A stretch of 64,000 nt of DNA from Betaproteobacteria bacterium (GTDB lineage Bacteria > Pseudomonadota > Gammaproteobacteria > Burkholderiales > Burkholderiaceae_D): positions 1-64,000 of the forward strand of contig JANYFL010000037.1 of assembly GCA_025362735.1 (NCBI GenBank). The letters are read 5' to 3'. The position numbers were made by a program, and so were the translations under genes. Under the pieces are notes generated by a model, which did not search any database, was not told the origin of the DNA, and was given only the letters and a program-made list of their open reading frames with translations. Positions 7,812 to 16,928 of the stretch are shown piece after piece (the first letter of the stretch is position 1; each line of letters starts with the position of its first letter).

Positions 7812-8192
7812 TTAAGCGACGACCTTAAGCATGGGCGGAGTACTATCGGGAATCACGCGAATGTAATTGGCCTCGAAACGCCGTAGTGCGAAGCTCGCTC
7901 CGCCACTGGCACCACCGATACGCAAGGCAATCGGCTCGCGTCCGGGGTGGCCATGGGCAATGACACGCACTTTTTCACCGGGAATGAAACCGATTTCGAT
8001 CAGACGCAAAACCAACTCCCGGTCTTCTTCCGTTGCTGGCATAACCGAACTGATAGTTGCAGACTGTCCTCGCGGCAAATCGCAAAGACTCATCGCGCCT
8101 GGTACGGCATCTGACCAGTTCGCGTCAACGCGCACCGGCATCTTGTGTGCACCGTCAGCGGACAATTCGGAAGGCATTGTCAGAATATTCAT
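7812..8192 (-). CDS. feoA: Ferrous iron transport protein FeoA (start uncertain)
   Basis: SH3-like cytosolic partner of FeoB. The FeoA domain runs from MSLCDLPRGQSATISSV to the C-terminus (about 93 residues) with the typical LIEIGFIPGEKVRVIA and LRIGGASFALRR-type segments. The frame stays open about 50 codons further upstream. Possible starts are at 8240, 8192, 8177 and 8093; none has a strong ribosome site. The start at 8240 is unlikely because TATAAT sits only a few bases before it, so the transcript would begin at or inside that codon. The choice of 8192 is a compromise. First gene of the feo operon, divergent from the BtuF-like gene. Confidence 0.85.
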   Translation of the reverse strand: MNILTMPSELSADGAHKMPVRVDANWSDAVPGAMSLCDLPRGQSATISSVMPATEEDRELVLRLIEIGFIPGEKVRVIAHGHPGREPIALRIGGASGGASFALRRFEANYIRVIPDSTPPMLKVVA

Positions 8193-8252
8193 CTCTGGTT
8201 TCAGGACTTTAAGGCAAACAGAAACGCGAATGGTTTTCATTTATTATAATGC

Positions 8253-9242
8253 ATGATGCCTTTTTCTTCTTACTTTTCTCCCCTCTATCTCCTTGGTTTT
8301 GTGAACGCATTTAGACCCAATTTTCTGCGCGTCTTCGGGGTTTTATGCTGTTTTACCCTCGTTTTTTTGGGTATTACCCCTGCAAACGCTGGCCCAGTCA
8401 GCGTGCGTGATGACGTAGGACATACTGTCCAACTCAGTCACCCCGCCCAGCGTATCGTCAGCCTTGCACCACACGTTACCGAACTATTGTTCGATACTGG
8501 AGCCGGTGCGCAGGTCATAGCAGTCAGTGATTTCAGCGACTATCCTGCGGCTGCACGCGCACTGCCCAGCGTTGGTGGCTCTCAAGCGCTCGACCTTGAA
8601 CGTATCACCGTTCTTAAACCCGATCTGGTCATTGCCTGGCAAAGCGGCAATAGTGCGGGCCAGGTCGAAGCCATTGAGCGCATGGGCATACCCGTTTTCC
8701 GCAGTGAGCCTAAAAGTCTTGAAGATGTCGCCACATCACTGGAGCGATTTGGCATTCTGACCGGACATGCCGATGAAGGGGGGAAGTACGCCGCCAGCTT
8801 CCGCCAACGTGTCGAGGCCTTGCGCCTGCAATATGGTCAAAATCAGGGAAGCTCAGCGATACGAGTGTTCTACCAGGTCTGGAACCAGCCACTGATGACC
8901 GTAGGCGGCCCACACCTGATCAGTCGCATCATGGAGCTGTGCGGTGGACAGAACATTTTTGTATCAATCAACGCCTTGTCGCCGGTCGTCGATGCCGAAG
9001 CGGTGATCGCGGCCAATCCGCAATTGATGGTTGTATCGGGCGAGCATGAAGCAAAAACGATCCCGCCCGATAGTCTGAAGATGTGGCAAAACTGGCAGCA
9101 AATCGCTGCCGTCCGCAATCGGGACTATCTTGTATTGGATCCGGCGCTGATCACGCGCCACACACCGCGGATTCTGAATGGGGCAGAACAGCTCTGTAAA
9201 ACCATCGAGCGCATCCGCCGCACTTCCAGACAAAGCCCCTGA
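8253..9242 (+). CDS. BtuF-like periplasmic substrate-binding protein (cobalamin/iron complex type)
   Basis: ABC-transporter binding protein of the helical-backbone class, 329 residues. A long hydrophobic N-terminus ends in GITPANAGP, consistent with a signal peptide. The mature part begins with VRDDVGHTVQLSHPAQRIVSLAP, the standard opening of BtuF/FhuD-type proteins, and continues with SVGGSQALDLERITVLKPDLVIAW and MTVGGPHLISRIMELCGG. Family members bind vitamin B12 or ferric siderophores. No permease or ATPase gene is adjacent and there is no cobalamin riboswitch upstream, so the ligand is unresolved. Its location next to the feo operon fits metal or corrinoid uptake. Confidence 0.85.
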   Translation: MMPFSSYFSPLYLLGFVNAFRPNFLRVFGVLCCFTLVFLGITPANAGPVSVRDDVGHTVQLSHPAQRIVSLAPHVTELLFDTGAGAQVIAVSDFSDYPAAARALPSVGGSQALDLERITVLKPDLVIAWQSGNSAGQVEAIERMGIPVFRSEPKSLEDVATSLERFGILTGHADEGGKYAASFRQRVEALRLQYGQNQGSSAIRVFYQVWNQPLMTVGGPHLISRIMELCGGQNIFVSINALSPVVDAEAVIAANPQLMVVSGEHEAKTIPPDSLKMWQNWQQIAAVRNRDYLVLDPALITRHTPRILNGAEQLCKTIERIRRTSRQSP

Positions 9243-9259
9243 GTCCGGACGATTTTCTA

Positions 9260-10468
9260 TTAAAGCTTAGAAAACGCCAAAGTGGCATTGGTGCCGCCAA
9301 AACCAAAACTGTTCGAAAGCGCGATATCAATATGAACATTGTCGATGCGTTCGCGCACGATGTTGAAGCCTTCGGCTGCAGGATCCAGCGTCTCGATATT
9401 GGCCGATGCAGCGATGAAGTTGTTTTCCATCATCAACAGCGTGTAAACGGCTTCGTTGACGCCAGCTGCACCCAGCGCATGGCCGGAAAGCGATTTCGTC
9501 GATGCAATCGCCGGCGACTGGCCTTCAAATACCTTACCTATTGCTTCCAGTTCTTTTACGTCGCCCACTGGAGTGCTGGTGCCATGGGTGTTGATGTAAT
9601 CCACTTTGCCCACGCTTTGCAGCGCCAGTTGCATGCAGCGCGCGGCACCCTCACCTGACGGCGCCACCATGTCATAACCATCCGAGGTCGCACCGTAGCC
9701 GACCACTTCAGCGTAAATTTTTGCGCCACGTTTTCTCGCGTGTTCGAGTTCTTCCAGCACCAGAATGCCGCCGCCACCGGAGATGACGAAACCGTCGCGA
9801 TTTGCGTCATAAGTACGCGATGCTTTTTCCGGAGTAGCGTTGTACTTGCTCGATAACGCACCCATGGCGTCGAACAGAAAGGACATGGTCCAGTGTTCCT
9901 CTTCGGCACCACCGGCAAATACAATGTCCTGCTTGCCCATCTGAATTTGTTCTACACCATTGCCGATGCAATGCGCACTGGTGGAACAGGCCGAGCTGAT
10001 GGCGTAGTTGATACCCTTGATCTCGGCACCCGTCGCAAGGCAGGCGGCCACACCGCTCGACATGGTTTTGGTGACCATATACGGGCCAACTCGTCTAATG
10101 CCCTTTTCGCGCAGGAGATCGGTCGCCTCCAGCATGCTCTCGGTCGAGGTACCACCCGCACCAACAATCAGGCCGGTGCGGATATTCGAAACCAGTTCCT
10201 TTGGCAAACCGGAATCGGCAATCGCTTCTTGCATGGCAATCCAGGCATAAGCATGACCCTTTGCCATGAAGCGCATCAGCTTGCGATCAATCAAATCCGC
10301 AACATTCAGATTGACCGAACCGGCCACATGTGAACGCAGACCGTGATCGGCATACTCCTGCTGAAACGTGATACCAGAGCGGCCTTCACGCAAAGCATTC
10401 AGTACTTCGCTTTTGTTATTCCCGAGGCTGGATACGATGCCCATGCCCGTGACGACGACGCGACGCAT
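9260..10468 (-). CDS. fabB: 3-oxoacyl-ACP synthase I FabB
   Basis: Beta-ketoacyl-ACP synthase I, 402 residues, cytoplasmic, extends unsaturated acyl chains in type II fatty acid synthesis. The thiolase-fold catalytic triad is complete: Cys161 (SSACSTS), His295 ([11 protein letters not shown]) and His330 ([11 protein letters not shown]). The C-terminal [11 protein letters not shown] is the glycine-rich signature of KAS enzymes. It lies 12 bp downstream of fabA, the isomerase that makes its cis-3-decenoyl substrate. This pairing favours a FabB rather than FabF assignment. Confidence 0.96.
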   Translation of the reverse strand: MRRVVVTGMGIVSSLGNNKSEVLNALREGRSGITFQQEYADHGLRSHVAGSVNLNVADLIDRKLMRFMAKGHAYAWIAMQEAIADSGLPKELVSNIRTGLIVGAGGTSTESMLEATDLLREKGIRRVGPYMVTKTMSSGVAACLATGAEIKGINYAISSACSTSAHCIGNGVEQIQMGKQDIVFAGGAEEEHWTMSFLFDAMGALSSKYNATPEKASRTYDANRDGFVISGGGGILVLEELEHARKRGAKIYAEVVGYGATSDGYDMVAPSGEGAARCMQLALQSVGKVDYINTHGTSTPVGDVKELEAIGKVFEGQSPAIASTKSLSGHALGAAGVNEAVYTLLMMENNFIAASANIETLDPAAEGFNIVRERIDNVHIDIALSNSFGFGGTNATLAFSKL

Positions 10469-10480
10469 ATCCCTGCTCCC

Positions 10481-10996
10481 CTAGAAATTATCCACGGTGG
10501 TGAAAAGCCCCACCTTGAGGTCTTTGGCGACATAAATCTCGCGCCCGTCCACCTCCATCCGCGCATCGGCGATCCCCATGACCAGCTTGCGCATGATCAG
10601 GCGCTTGATGTCGATGCGATACGTCACCAGTTTGGCCTTCGGAAGCACTTGCCCTGTGAATTTGACTTCACCTGAGCCGAGTGCCCTACCGTGGCCTGGA
10701 CCACCACTCCAACCCAGGTAAAACCCCACCAGTTGCCACATCGCGTCCAGACCTAAACAGCCGGGCATCACCGGGTCACCCTGAAAATGACACCCAAAAA
10801 ACCAGAGATCGGGCTTGATATCCAGTTCGGCCACGATCTGACCGTTCCCGTATTCACCACCGTCTTCCGTAATCGAAACAATCCGGTCGAACATCAGCAT
10901 CGGCGGCAACGGTAACTGCGCATTACCTTCTCCAAACATTTCACCGCGCCCGCAGGAAAGCAGGTCTTCAAAGCTAAAACTGTTCTTTTTTTGCAT
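10481..10996 (-). CDS. fabA: 3-hydroxydecanoyl-ACP dehydratase/isomerase FabA
   Basis: Hot-dog-fold enzyme of 171 residues. It dehydrates 3-hydroxydecanoyl-ACP and isomerises trans-2- to cis-3-decenoyl-ACP, the branch point for anaerobic-type unsaturated fatty acids. Catalytic His70 ([15 protein letters not shown]) and Asp84 ([16 protein letters not shown]) are both present, and the length matches the family. First gene of a fabA-fabB operon. The 190-bp region upstream contains a perfect 12-bp inverted repeat at 11100-11145 that could be an operator. Confidence 0.97.
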   Translation of the reverse strand: MQKKNSFSFEDLLSCGRGEMFGEGNAQLPLPPMLMFDRIVSITEDGGEYGNGQIVAELDIKPDLWFFGCHFQGDPVMPGCLGLDAMWQLVGFYLGWSGGPGHGRALGSGEVKFTGQVLPKAKLVTYRIDIKRLIMRKLVMGIADARMEVDGREIYVAKDLKVGLFTTVDNF

Positions 10997-11099
10997 CGCG
11001 AAGGGGTCGCTTGATTAGAATAATTCCGCAATCATAACCAAAGCTGAGCCTTGTCCGAAATCGCTGGTTCTACCAGCAATCGTTTCACTATAGGTTCAA

Positions 11100-11145
11100 T
11101 TGGTTTCAGAACCGTGAATCTCCCAAGATTTTCTTCTGAAACCAA
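11100..11145. promoter_or_regulatory. Perfect 12-bp inverted repeat upstream of fabA, operator candidate
   Basis: TTGGTTTCAGAA (11100-11111) is matched by TTCTGAAACCAA (11134-11145) across a 22-base loop. A further TGGTTTCA occurs at 11173-11180. The repeat lies between the stop of the acetolactate-synthase-like gene and fabA, both on the minus strand. No T-run follows it in that direction, which argues against a simple terminator. It could bind a regulator of fabAB; unsaturated fatty acid genes are commonly under repressor control. Confidence 0.45.
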
Positions 11146-11184
11146 CTATTCTCCGACGAAGCAAAGTCAGATGGTTTCAATAAT

Positions 11185-12816
11185 TCACGCTGGTGATTTG
11201 ATTTCGTTAAGCCGTTTGGTCAACTTCATATTTTCGGAATAATCGACCGGGCAATCAATAATGACCACAGTGTCATCCGCCAATGCTTTTTTCAATGTAG
11301 GAATCAGGTCGGCCGTCTTTTCGACGCGGTAACCCTTGGCGCCGAAGCTCTCAGCATATTTGACGAAGTCGGGGTTCTTGAAATCGATATGGCTGGCGCG
11401 GCCAAAGTGACGCAACTGGTGCCAGGTGATCAGACCATATTCGGAATCGTTCCAGATCAGGATCACGATCGGTGTTTTCATGCGCAGCGCCGTTTCGATT
11501 TCCTGCGAGTTCATCATGAAGCCCGCATCCCCCGTGACGGCGACGATCTTGCGGTCCGGGTAGGCCAGCTTGGCCGCAATCGCCCCGGGTACAGCGATAC
11601 CCATTGATGCAAAGCCGTTGGAAATGATGCAGGTATTCGGGCGCTCCGCCCGATACATGCGCGACATCCACATCTTGTGCGCGCCGACATCTGAAATCGC
11701 AATATCTTCTGGTCCAAGGACCTCTCGCAAATCCCAGACGATTTTCTGCGGTTTGATCGGAAAACCTGTGTCATTGGCATATTCGGCACGGTCTGCAGTA
11801 ATGGCTTTGCGCACGCTCATGAAAGGCATGGCGCTTTGCGACTTTGCTCGCTGTGAAATCCCGTACAGAGAAGAACTGATATCGCCGAGTACGCCGCAAG
11901 CCACGATATAGCGTTCGTCCACTTCCGCTGGCAATGCATCGATGTGGATGATGGTCTTATCCCCGTTCGGGTTCCACATATCCGGGTGGTACTCAACCAT
12001 GTCATAGCCGACGCAGATGATCACATCCGCCTTCTCGAAGGCAAACCAGGGTAGATCTCTGGCCTTGAGGCCGATCGTACCCAGCGAGAGTTCGTTGGAA
12101 AAAGGCATCACGCCTTTGGCCATAAAGGTATTGGCGACTGGAATCTTGAGCGTTTCGGCAAAGCGAATCAATACATCGCCGGCGTGTTGGCGAATCACCC
12201 CGTTGCCAGCAAGAATGACGGGATATTTGGCGTCAGAAATCAGTTGTGCAGCCAATTCAAGTTTTGCCACTGGTGCCAGCGAACTGTAAGGCGTCTGGAC
12301 ACGAATGGGCTTTTTATCGACCTCCATCTCGGCGATGTTTTCTGGAAAGTCGATGAAAGCTCCGCCAGGTTTTTCAGTTTGCGCAACCTTGAACGCTTTG
12401 CGAATGACCTCGGGAACAATCTCAGGTTCGCGTATCTGTACAGCGTATTTAGAGATGGGCTCGAACAAGCTGACCAGATTGAGAATCTGATGGCTTTCCT
12501 TGTGCATGCGGGTCGTGGCGCCCTGCCCAGCAATCGCCACAATCGGAGCGCGATCCATATTGGCATCGGCAAATCCCGTGATGAGATTGGTCGCACCCGG
12601 CCCGAGTGTGGACATACAAACACCCGCACGTCCGGTCAAGCGGCCATAAACATCGGCCATGAAGGCGGCCCCCTGTTCATGGCGCGTCGTGACAAACTTG
12701 ATCGGACTGTCGAGCAGCGCGTCCATGACATCGATATTCTCTTCACCGGGAATACCGAAGATATATTCAACACCTTCGTTTTCCAGACATTGAACCAATA
12801 GCTGTGCTGCTTTCAT
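11185..12816 (-). CDS. Acetolactate synthase-like thiamine diphosphate enzyme
   Basis: TPP-dependent enzyme of 543 residues in three domains. The N-terminal Pyr domain carries the cofactor-activating Glu47 (TRHEQGAAF) and GPGATNLITGFADA. A central FAD/NAD-fold domain (about 185-330) follows. The C-terminal PP domain has the metal-binding GDAGF...ND motif (GDAGFMMNSQEIE, IWNDSEYG). Overall it resembles large-subunit or catabolic acetolactate synthases (AlsS/IlvB). No regulatory small-subunit gene is adjacent, which fits a catabolic or stand-alone type making acetolactate from pyruvate. Related enzymes with other keto-acid substrates cannot be excluded. It follows the uronate locus on the same strand after a 245-bp gap. 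Confidence 0.85.
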   Translation of the reverse strand: MKAAQLLVQCLENEGVEYIFGIPGEENIDVMDALLDSPIKFVTTRHEQGAAFMADVYGRLTGRAGVCMSTLGPGATNLITGFADANMDRAPIVAIAGQGATTRMHKESHQILNLVSLFEPISKYAVQIREPEIVPEVIRKAFKVAQTEKPGGAFIDFPENIAEMEVDKKPIRVQTPYSSLAPVAKLELAAQLISDAKYPVILAGNGVIRQHAGDVLIRFAETLKIPVANTFMAKGVMPFSNELSLGTIGLKARDLPWFAFEKADVIICVGYDMVEYHPDMWNPNGDKTIIHIDALPAEVDERYIVACGVLGDISSSLYGISQRAKSQSAMPFMSVRKAITADRAEYANDTGFPIKPQKIVWDLREVLGPEDIAISDVGAHKMWMSRMYRAERPNTCIISNGFASMGIAVPGAIAAKLAYPDRKIVAVTGDAGFMMNSQEIETALRMKTPIVILIWNDSEYGLITWHQLRHFGRASHIDFKNPDFVKYAESFGAKGYRVEKTADLIPTLKKALADDTVVIIDCPVDYSENMKLTKRLNEIKSPA

Positions 12817-13061
12817 GAAAAAGCTCCGTATGGATAGAAATAAATAGGTTTAGCAATTACCAGGCCCGATGCTTTTTCGATGCGGCCGTTTGAAGATTTG
12901 TATTGTGTAGCCCATATCTTCTCTTGCTCCAACATTAATTGAAACTTCCTTGCAGCTATGCGCGATGTTTTTTCATGAAGAGGACTTTCACCTCAACAGC
13001 ATGTCACACGTTTGAAATCTATGACTCCTGGGTGTAAAGGTAAACAGCGCTATCACCACAA

Positions 13062-15716
13062 TCAATGGGGTATCAGGCTGAACGATGAAATAATGGGCTC
13101 ACCCGCTTTCGGCACAAACTCCATCCTCAACATGCCGTTCTTCACCTGAACCGGCACTACGCGTTCCAATGCCTTAAGGCTGCCACCCGCTGCCGTGACC
13201 AGATCGATGTCTTTCAACAGCGTGCTGCCTTGTACCAACACATCGAAGACCCGCTTGCCTGGAAGTTGATCTGTAACCGGTTCGGTAAAACGCAAGGTCA
13301 GAACATAATCGCCATCAGGCAGTACGAGTTCATAGGCAAATTGCCCGCTGCGATAAGTCATATAGAGCCGTTGGTCGCTGGCGCCCGCAACCACCTTGGG
13401 CGGCTTTGCCGGCCCGCGTAGCGGCGGATTCAGAAATGCGCCTTGCCCGCCCTTGAAGAAATTGTCAGAACCGTACAGGCCATCTTTAGTCTGGGTCACC
13501 GCAAGCTGCCCGGCAAGAATGCGATAGGTGCCCGGCCCAGCACTACGCTGCCAGGTCACGCTGTCGCTCAGAGTCTTGCCATTAAGCGTGGCTTCGGCTA
13601 CGAGCCGGTTCTCGCCTTGCGCCAGCGCGACGTTGCGCCACATACAGATACGATCCAGACATTCAGTACTACCGAGGTCCTTGCCGTTCAGACTCAAACG
13701 AGCGCGAGGAGCATTGCTGTAGGCTTTCACGTCCGCCACCGGACTGGCGCGATCGACATAGCGATGCCCGGTCAGGTAGAGCATCGGTTCTGGATTCCAC
13801 TGAGCCTTGTAATAGTAGAAAGCTTCCTTGCGCGTCTGGCGGTCATAGCTGATCAGACCTTTGGTGTTGGTATCAATCAGATCTCCCTCCTGACGCTGGG
13901 CCGAGCCAAAATCGAACATATTCCAGACCCAGCTTCCCCAAAGATAAGACCTGGCGCGAATCTGTGGCCAGGACTGTTCGTGAAAGTAGCTTTGAAACTC
14001 TTCGGGCTGAGGTCGACCGATCGCATTAATGGGCCCGCCTTGTGGATTATCACTATGCTGGGTCAACGCACCGCCCGCACCATATTCAGTGATGCCGAAG
14101 GTTTTGCCAGAGTAATGGGCATGTACTGAGTCAAGGTATGCACCCATGTCAGTTGCGGCACCGTAATACCAGCCAAAATAAATATTGATGCCAAATACAT
14201 CAACGGCCTCGGGAGGCGAATCCAGACCTTGAGCCTTGTTCCCAGGCTGCGCATCTCCGGGAAGGGTTCCGCAACAACTGGCCACGACGGCAGGGCGCGA
14301 CGCGTCTTCAGTTTTGGCAACCCCGACCAGGCGTTCGATCAACGGCAGTGTCAAAGGCTTTACTGGCATATAAGTCGCCAGCAAATTCGGTTCATTTGCC
14401 ACTGACCATACCGCGATGGAAGCATGGTTATAGTTTTGACGAATCAGCTCGCGCAGCTGGTGCTCGGCATTCGCGGCAAAATTCGGTGTCGTTTCTGTTT
14501 TTCCAATCGGCGCCGCAGTGTTGACATAGGGCAACTCAGCCCAGACGATCAAGCCCATGCGATCCGCTATGTCATAGGAAAACTGACTGTGCTCATAATG
14601 GGCCAGCCTGATGGTGTTCGCACCAAGTTCAGCAACCAGGGCATAATCTTTTTCAACATCCTCATCACTTGCGGCCCAACCCTTGCCAGCCACCTCTTGA
14701 TGACGGCTCACTCCCTTCAGTACCAGTTTCTGGCCATTCAGAAAAAATCCCTGATCCGGATCAAAACGAATGGTGCGAATACCAAAGTCTTGCTCAACCG
14801 TATCCAGTACAGCCTTCCCGGAAAGAACACTGACCCGTAATTTGTAGAGATAAGGATCAGGCACGCCATTCCATAAACGGGGATGGGTGACACTAAGAAG
14901 CGCTTGGGTTTCATTCGTCTTTTTTGCAGTCAGCGTCAAGGTTTGTGTGCTCGTTGCAACAATGACACCCTTGTCGTTCACCAATTCAGCTCGTAGCTTG
15001 ATCAGCGCTTGTTGAGAGCTATCGTTGCGTACTTTTGTTGTGACGGCAATCCGCGCACGCCCCTTTTCCAGCGACAAGGTCTGGGCATAGACACCGGGCC
15101 CACCATGATCGGCGAGATCAATATGCACCGCATTGACCGTAATCAACGAGACCTTGCGGTACAGGCCGCCATACATGAACCAGTCGCCAGACATCGGGAT
15201 GGTCTCAGCCGTGGCGGCACCTGGCGTTGCCGGGTCGGTGTTATCCGTGCGGACGACCAGCAAGTTCTTTCCAGGACGGATTGCATCAGTCACATCGAAA
15301 CGAAAACCGCTTACTCCCCCATCGTGACGGCCCAGTGCAATGCCATTGAGCCAAATATCGGTGACAACGCTCGCTCCATCAAACTGCAGCCAGGCACGAT
15401 TGCCACTGGATTGGACGGCAGGAGCGTCAAAATTCAGGCGATACCAACCATTGCCTTTACGATCATTGTCATTGGCAGTCTTGGTTGCATAGCCGCCAAC
15501 CCTGTTCCACGTATGCGGCAAATCAACCTGTTGCCAGTTGCTGTCGTCAGTATTGACTGCTTCGGTGTATGCATCGCCAAAAGCAAAACGCCAGCCGGAT
15601 AGCAATGGCTGATCAACTCGTCCCGCTGCTTCAACCGTGGCATTCAAGGAAATTACTGCGAGGACGACTGTGAATATTAAGGTCGAAACAAGTCGGGGGA
15701 ATTTTTTGCAGTTCAT
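13062..15716 (-). CDS. Exported GH2 glycoside hydrolase (beta-galactosidase/beta-glucuronidase type)
   Basis: Glycoside hydrolase family 2 enzyme, 884 residues from an ATG behind a clear GGAGG site. Signal peptide residues 1-31. Then a jelly-roll sugar-binding domain (about 35-200), an Ig-like domain (about 200-310) and the TIM barrel (about 310-640), with acid/base Glu442 (ANEPN) and nucleophile Glu544 (GITEYG). The C-terminal region (about 735-884, from YRILAG on) looks like a malectin-type carbohydrate-binding domain. The loop DTNTKGLISYDR puts Asn617-x-Lys619 where beta-glucuronidases have their carboxylate-reading NxK, but related beta-galactosidases carry similar motifs. Last gene of the minus-strand uronate cluster, so release of uronic acids is plausible; beta-galactosidase is the safer family name. 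Confidence 0.88.
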   Translation of the reverse strand: MNCKKFPRLVSTLIFTVVLAVISLNATVEAAGRVDQPLLSGWRFAFGDAYTEAVNTDDSNWQQVDLPHTWNRVGGYATKTANDNDRKGNGWYRLNFDAPAVQSSGNRAWLQFDGASVVTDIWLNGIALGRHDGGVSGFRFDVTDAIRPGKNLLVVRTDNTDPATPGAATAETIPMSGDWFMYGGLYRKVSLITVNAVHIDLADHGGPGVYAQTLSLEKGRARIAVTTKVRNDSSQQALIKLRAELVNDKGVIVATSTQTLTLTAKKTNETQALLSVTHPRLWNGVPDPYLYKLRVSVLSGKAVLDTVEQDFGIRTIRFDPDQGFFLNGQKLVLKGVSRHQEVAGKGWAASDEDVEKDYALVAELGANTIRLAHYEHSQFSYDIADRMGLIVWAELPYVNTAAPIGKTETTPNFAANAEHQLRELIRQNYNHASIAVWSVANEPNLLATYMPVKPLTLPLIERLVGVAKTEDASRPAVVASCCGTLPGDAQPGNKAQGLDSPPEAVDVFGINIYFGWYYGAATDMGAYLDSVHAHYSGKTFGITEYGAGGALTQHSDNPQGGPINAIGRPQPEEFQSYFHEQSWPQIRARSYLWGSWVWNMFDFGSAQRQEGDLIDTNTKGLISYDRQTRKEAFYYYKAQWNPEPMLYLTGHRYVDRASPVADVKAYSNAPRARLSLNGKDLGSTECLDRICMWRNVALAQGENRLVAEATLNGKTLSDSVTWQRSAGPGTYRILAGQLAVTQTKDGLYGSDNFFKGGQGAFLNPPLRGPAKPPKVVAGASDQRLYMTYRSGQFAYELVLPDGDYVLTLRFTEPVTDQLPGKRVFDVLVQGSTLLKDIDLVTAAGGSLKALERVVPVQVKNGMLRMEFVPKAGEPIISSFSLIPH

Positions 15717-15880
15717 TGCGCCTCCGTAAAATGATTTATGGTCAGACTCACAACATCTGATGCCACTCAATGAAACGATACGGCGCTTTAGAGCGCTATA
15801 TCGTTCTTGCTATATGACTCAACAAACTATGCAATCATTCAAAATTGACCAAAGCACCTCACGGTCTACCAGTTTTCCAA

Positions 15881-16816
15881 TCAGCGCTTGGTCATGTAGC
15901 CCAAAGAACTCATCCAGGCGAGGAACTCATCGAACCATAGATCGGAAGTCTGTCCGAGCTTGCTCATTCCGAAGCCATGCGCAGTTTTGTTGTAAACATG
16001 CAGCTCAACCGAATGCTTGGCCGCGGTTAAGGTTTTGAAGGCGCTGAGAACCGAGGTGAACAAAAAATCTTCATTACCCACGGCAAGAAACATCGGCGGT
16101 GTATTGACGGGCCATTTGACGTCATCTTCTGCGCCTGCATAAATCTGCGCAGCAAAATTGGGCCGTGACGCTTCGTCTCCATACACGACCGCTCCATGCA
16201 CGACATAGCCGCCAGCTGAAAAGCCGACCATGCCGATTCGATTCGGATCGATCCCCAATTCAGACGCATGCGTGCGCACGTAACGAACTGCAGCAATCCC
16301 GTCAGCAACCCCGGGGTTCGTCTCTGGCTTGCGGTCAAGTGCCAAGGTGGCCGCAGTGGGAGCCGGCGCCGACCTACTAGCAGGATCCCGTGAGCGCAGG
16401 AATTCCTCGTCTGTGTCCGGCATGTGATTGAGGCGGTATTTCAGCACGATGGCGGTATATCCCTCGGCCGCCAGGCTGCGCGCCACGTCATAACCTTCCT
16501 TGTCAATGGCTAAAATATAGAACGCACCGCCGGGCGCGACGATCACGGTGGTACCGTTGGCTCTCGCAGGATTGACTGGTTTAAAGACCGTGAGAGTCGG
16601 TTGCACCACATTACGAATCCGACGTCCTCCACCCATTGACGTGAGGGTTTCTTTCCATGTCCAGGTTTCGGAGCCGGGCGCGACACCAGGATAGAGCGCC
16701 ATCACCTTCCAGGCATCAGCAGGTTGTTCCGCGTTCTGCAATGCTTGAGCACTCGACAAAGTGAAAGGTGCAATAGCGCTGAATGCGAGGGCAATATTGA
16801 TAAACAGCCTTTTCAT
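15881..16816 (-). CDS. Exported alpha/beta hydrolase, carbohydrate-esterase-like
   Basis: Predicted secreted esterase of 311 residues; the start at 16816 follows AAGGAG, while the longer in-frame opening has no ribosome site. Signal peptide residues 1-25 (cleavage near SSAQA). Hydrolase motifs are the oxyanion region APGGAFY (94-100), nucleophile Ser200 (GFSAGG), Asp250 (GNED) and His280 (TAHGFG). The arrangement matches the BD-FAE/acetyl-xylan-esterase-like group. It lies between a TonB receptor and a GH2 enzyme in one orientation, so removal of acetyl or feruloyl groups from plant glycans before glycoside cleavage is a reasonable role; the substrate is inferred from context only. Confidence 0.85.
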   Translation of the reverse strand: MKRLFINIALAFSAIAPFTLSSAQALQNAEQPADAWKVMALYPGVAPGSETWTWKETLTSMGGGRRIRNVVQPTLTVFKPVNPARANGTTVIVAPGGAFYILAIDKEGYDVARSLAAEGYTAIVLKYRLNHMPDTDEEFLRSRDPASRSAPAPTAATLALDRKPETNPGVADGIAAVRYVRTHASELGIDPNRIGMVGFSAGGYVVHGAVVYGDEASRPNFAAQIYAGAEDDVKWPVNTPPMFLAVGNEDFLFTSVLSAFKTLTAAKHSVELHVYNKTAHGFGMSKLGQTSDLWFDEFLAWMSSLGYMTKR

Positions 16817-16928
16817 TTCGATACTCCTTCGCTTCGTAAATGTACTGATCTTGGTTCTACACTTGACACGGTCTAGAGATCGATGCCGCGCCACATAACG
16901 GCATCGCCCTATCTGCAACGCAAGCTTA

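Noticed and set aside
8193-8260. Cobalamin riboswitch upstream of the BtuF-like gene
   Set aside because: Only about a dozen bases separate it from feoA and no B12-box-like sequence is present.
13443-14129. 228-codon open frame opposite the GH2 gene
   Set aside because: Antisense to conserved catalytic segments of the GH2 enzyme and without recognisable motifs.
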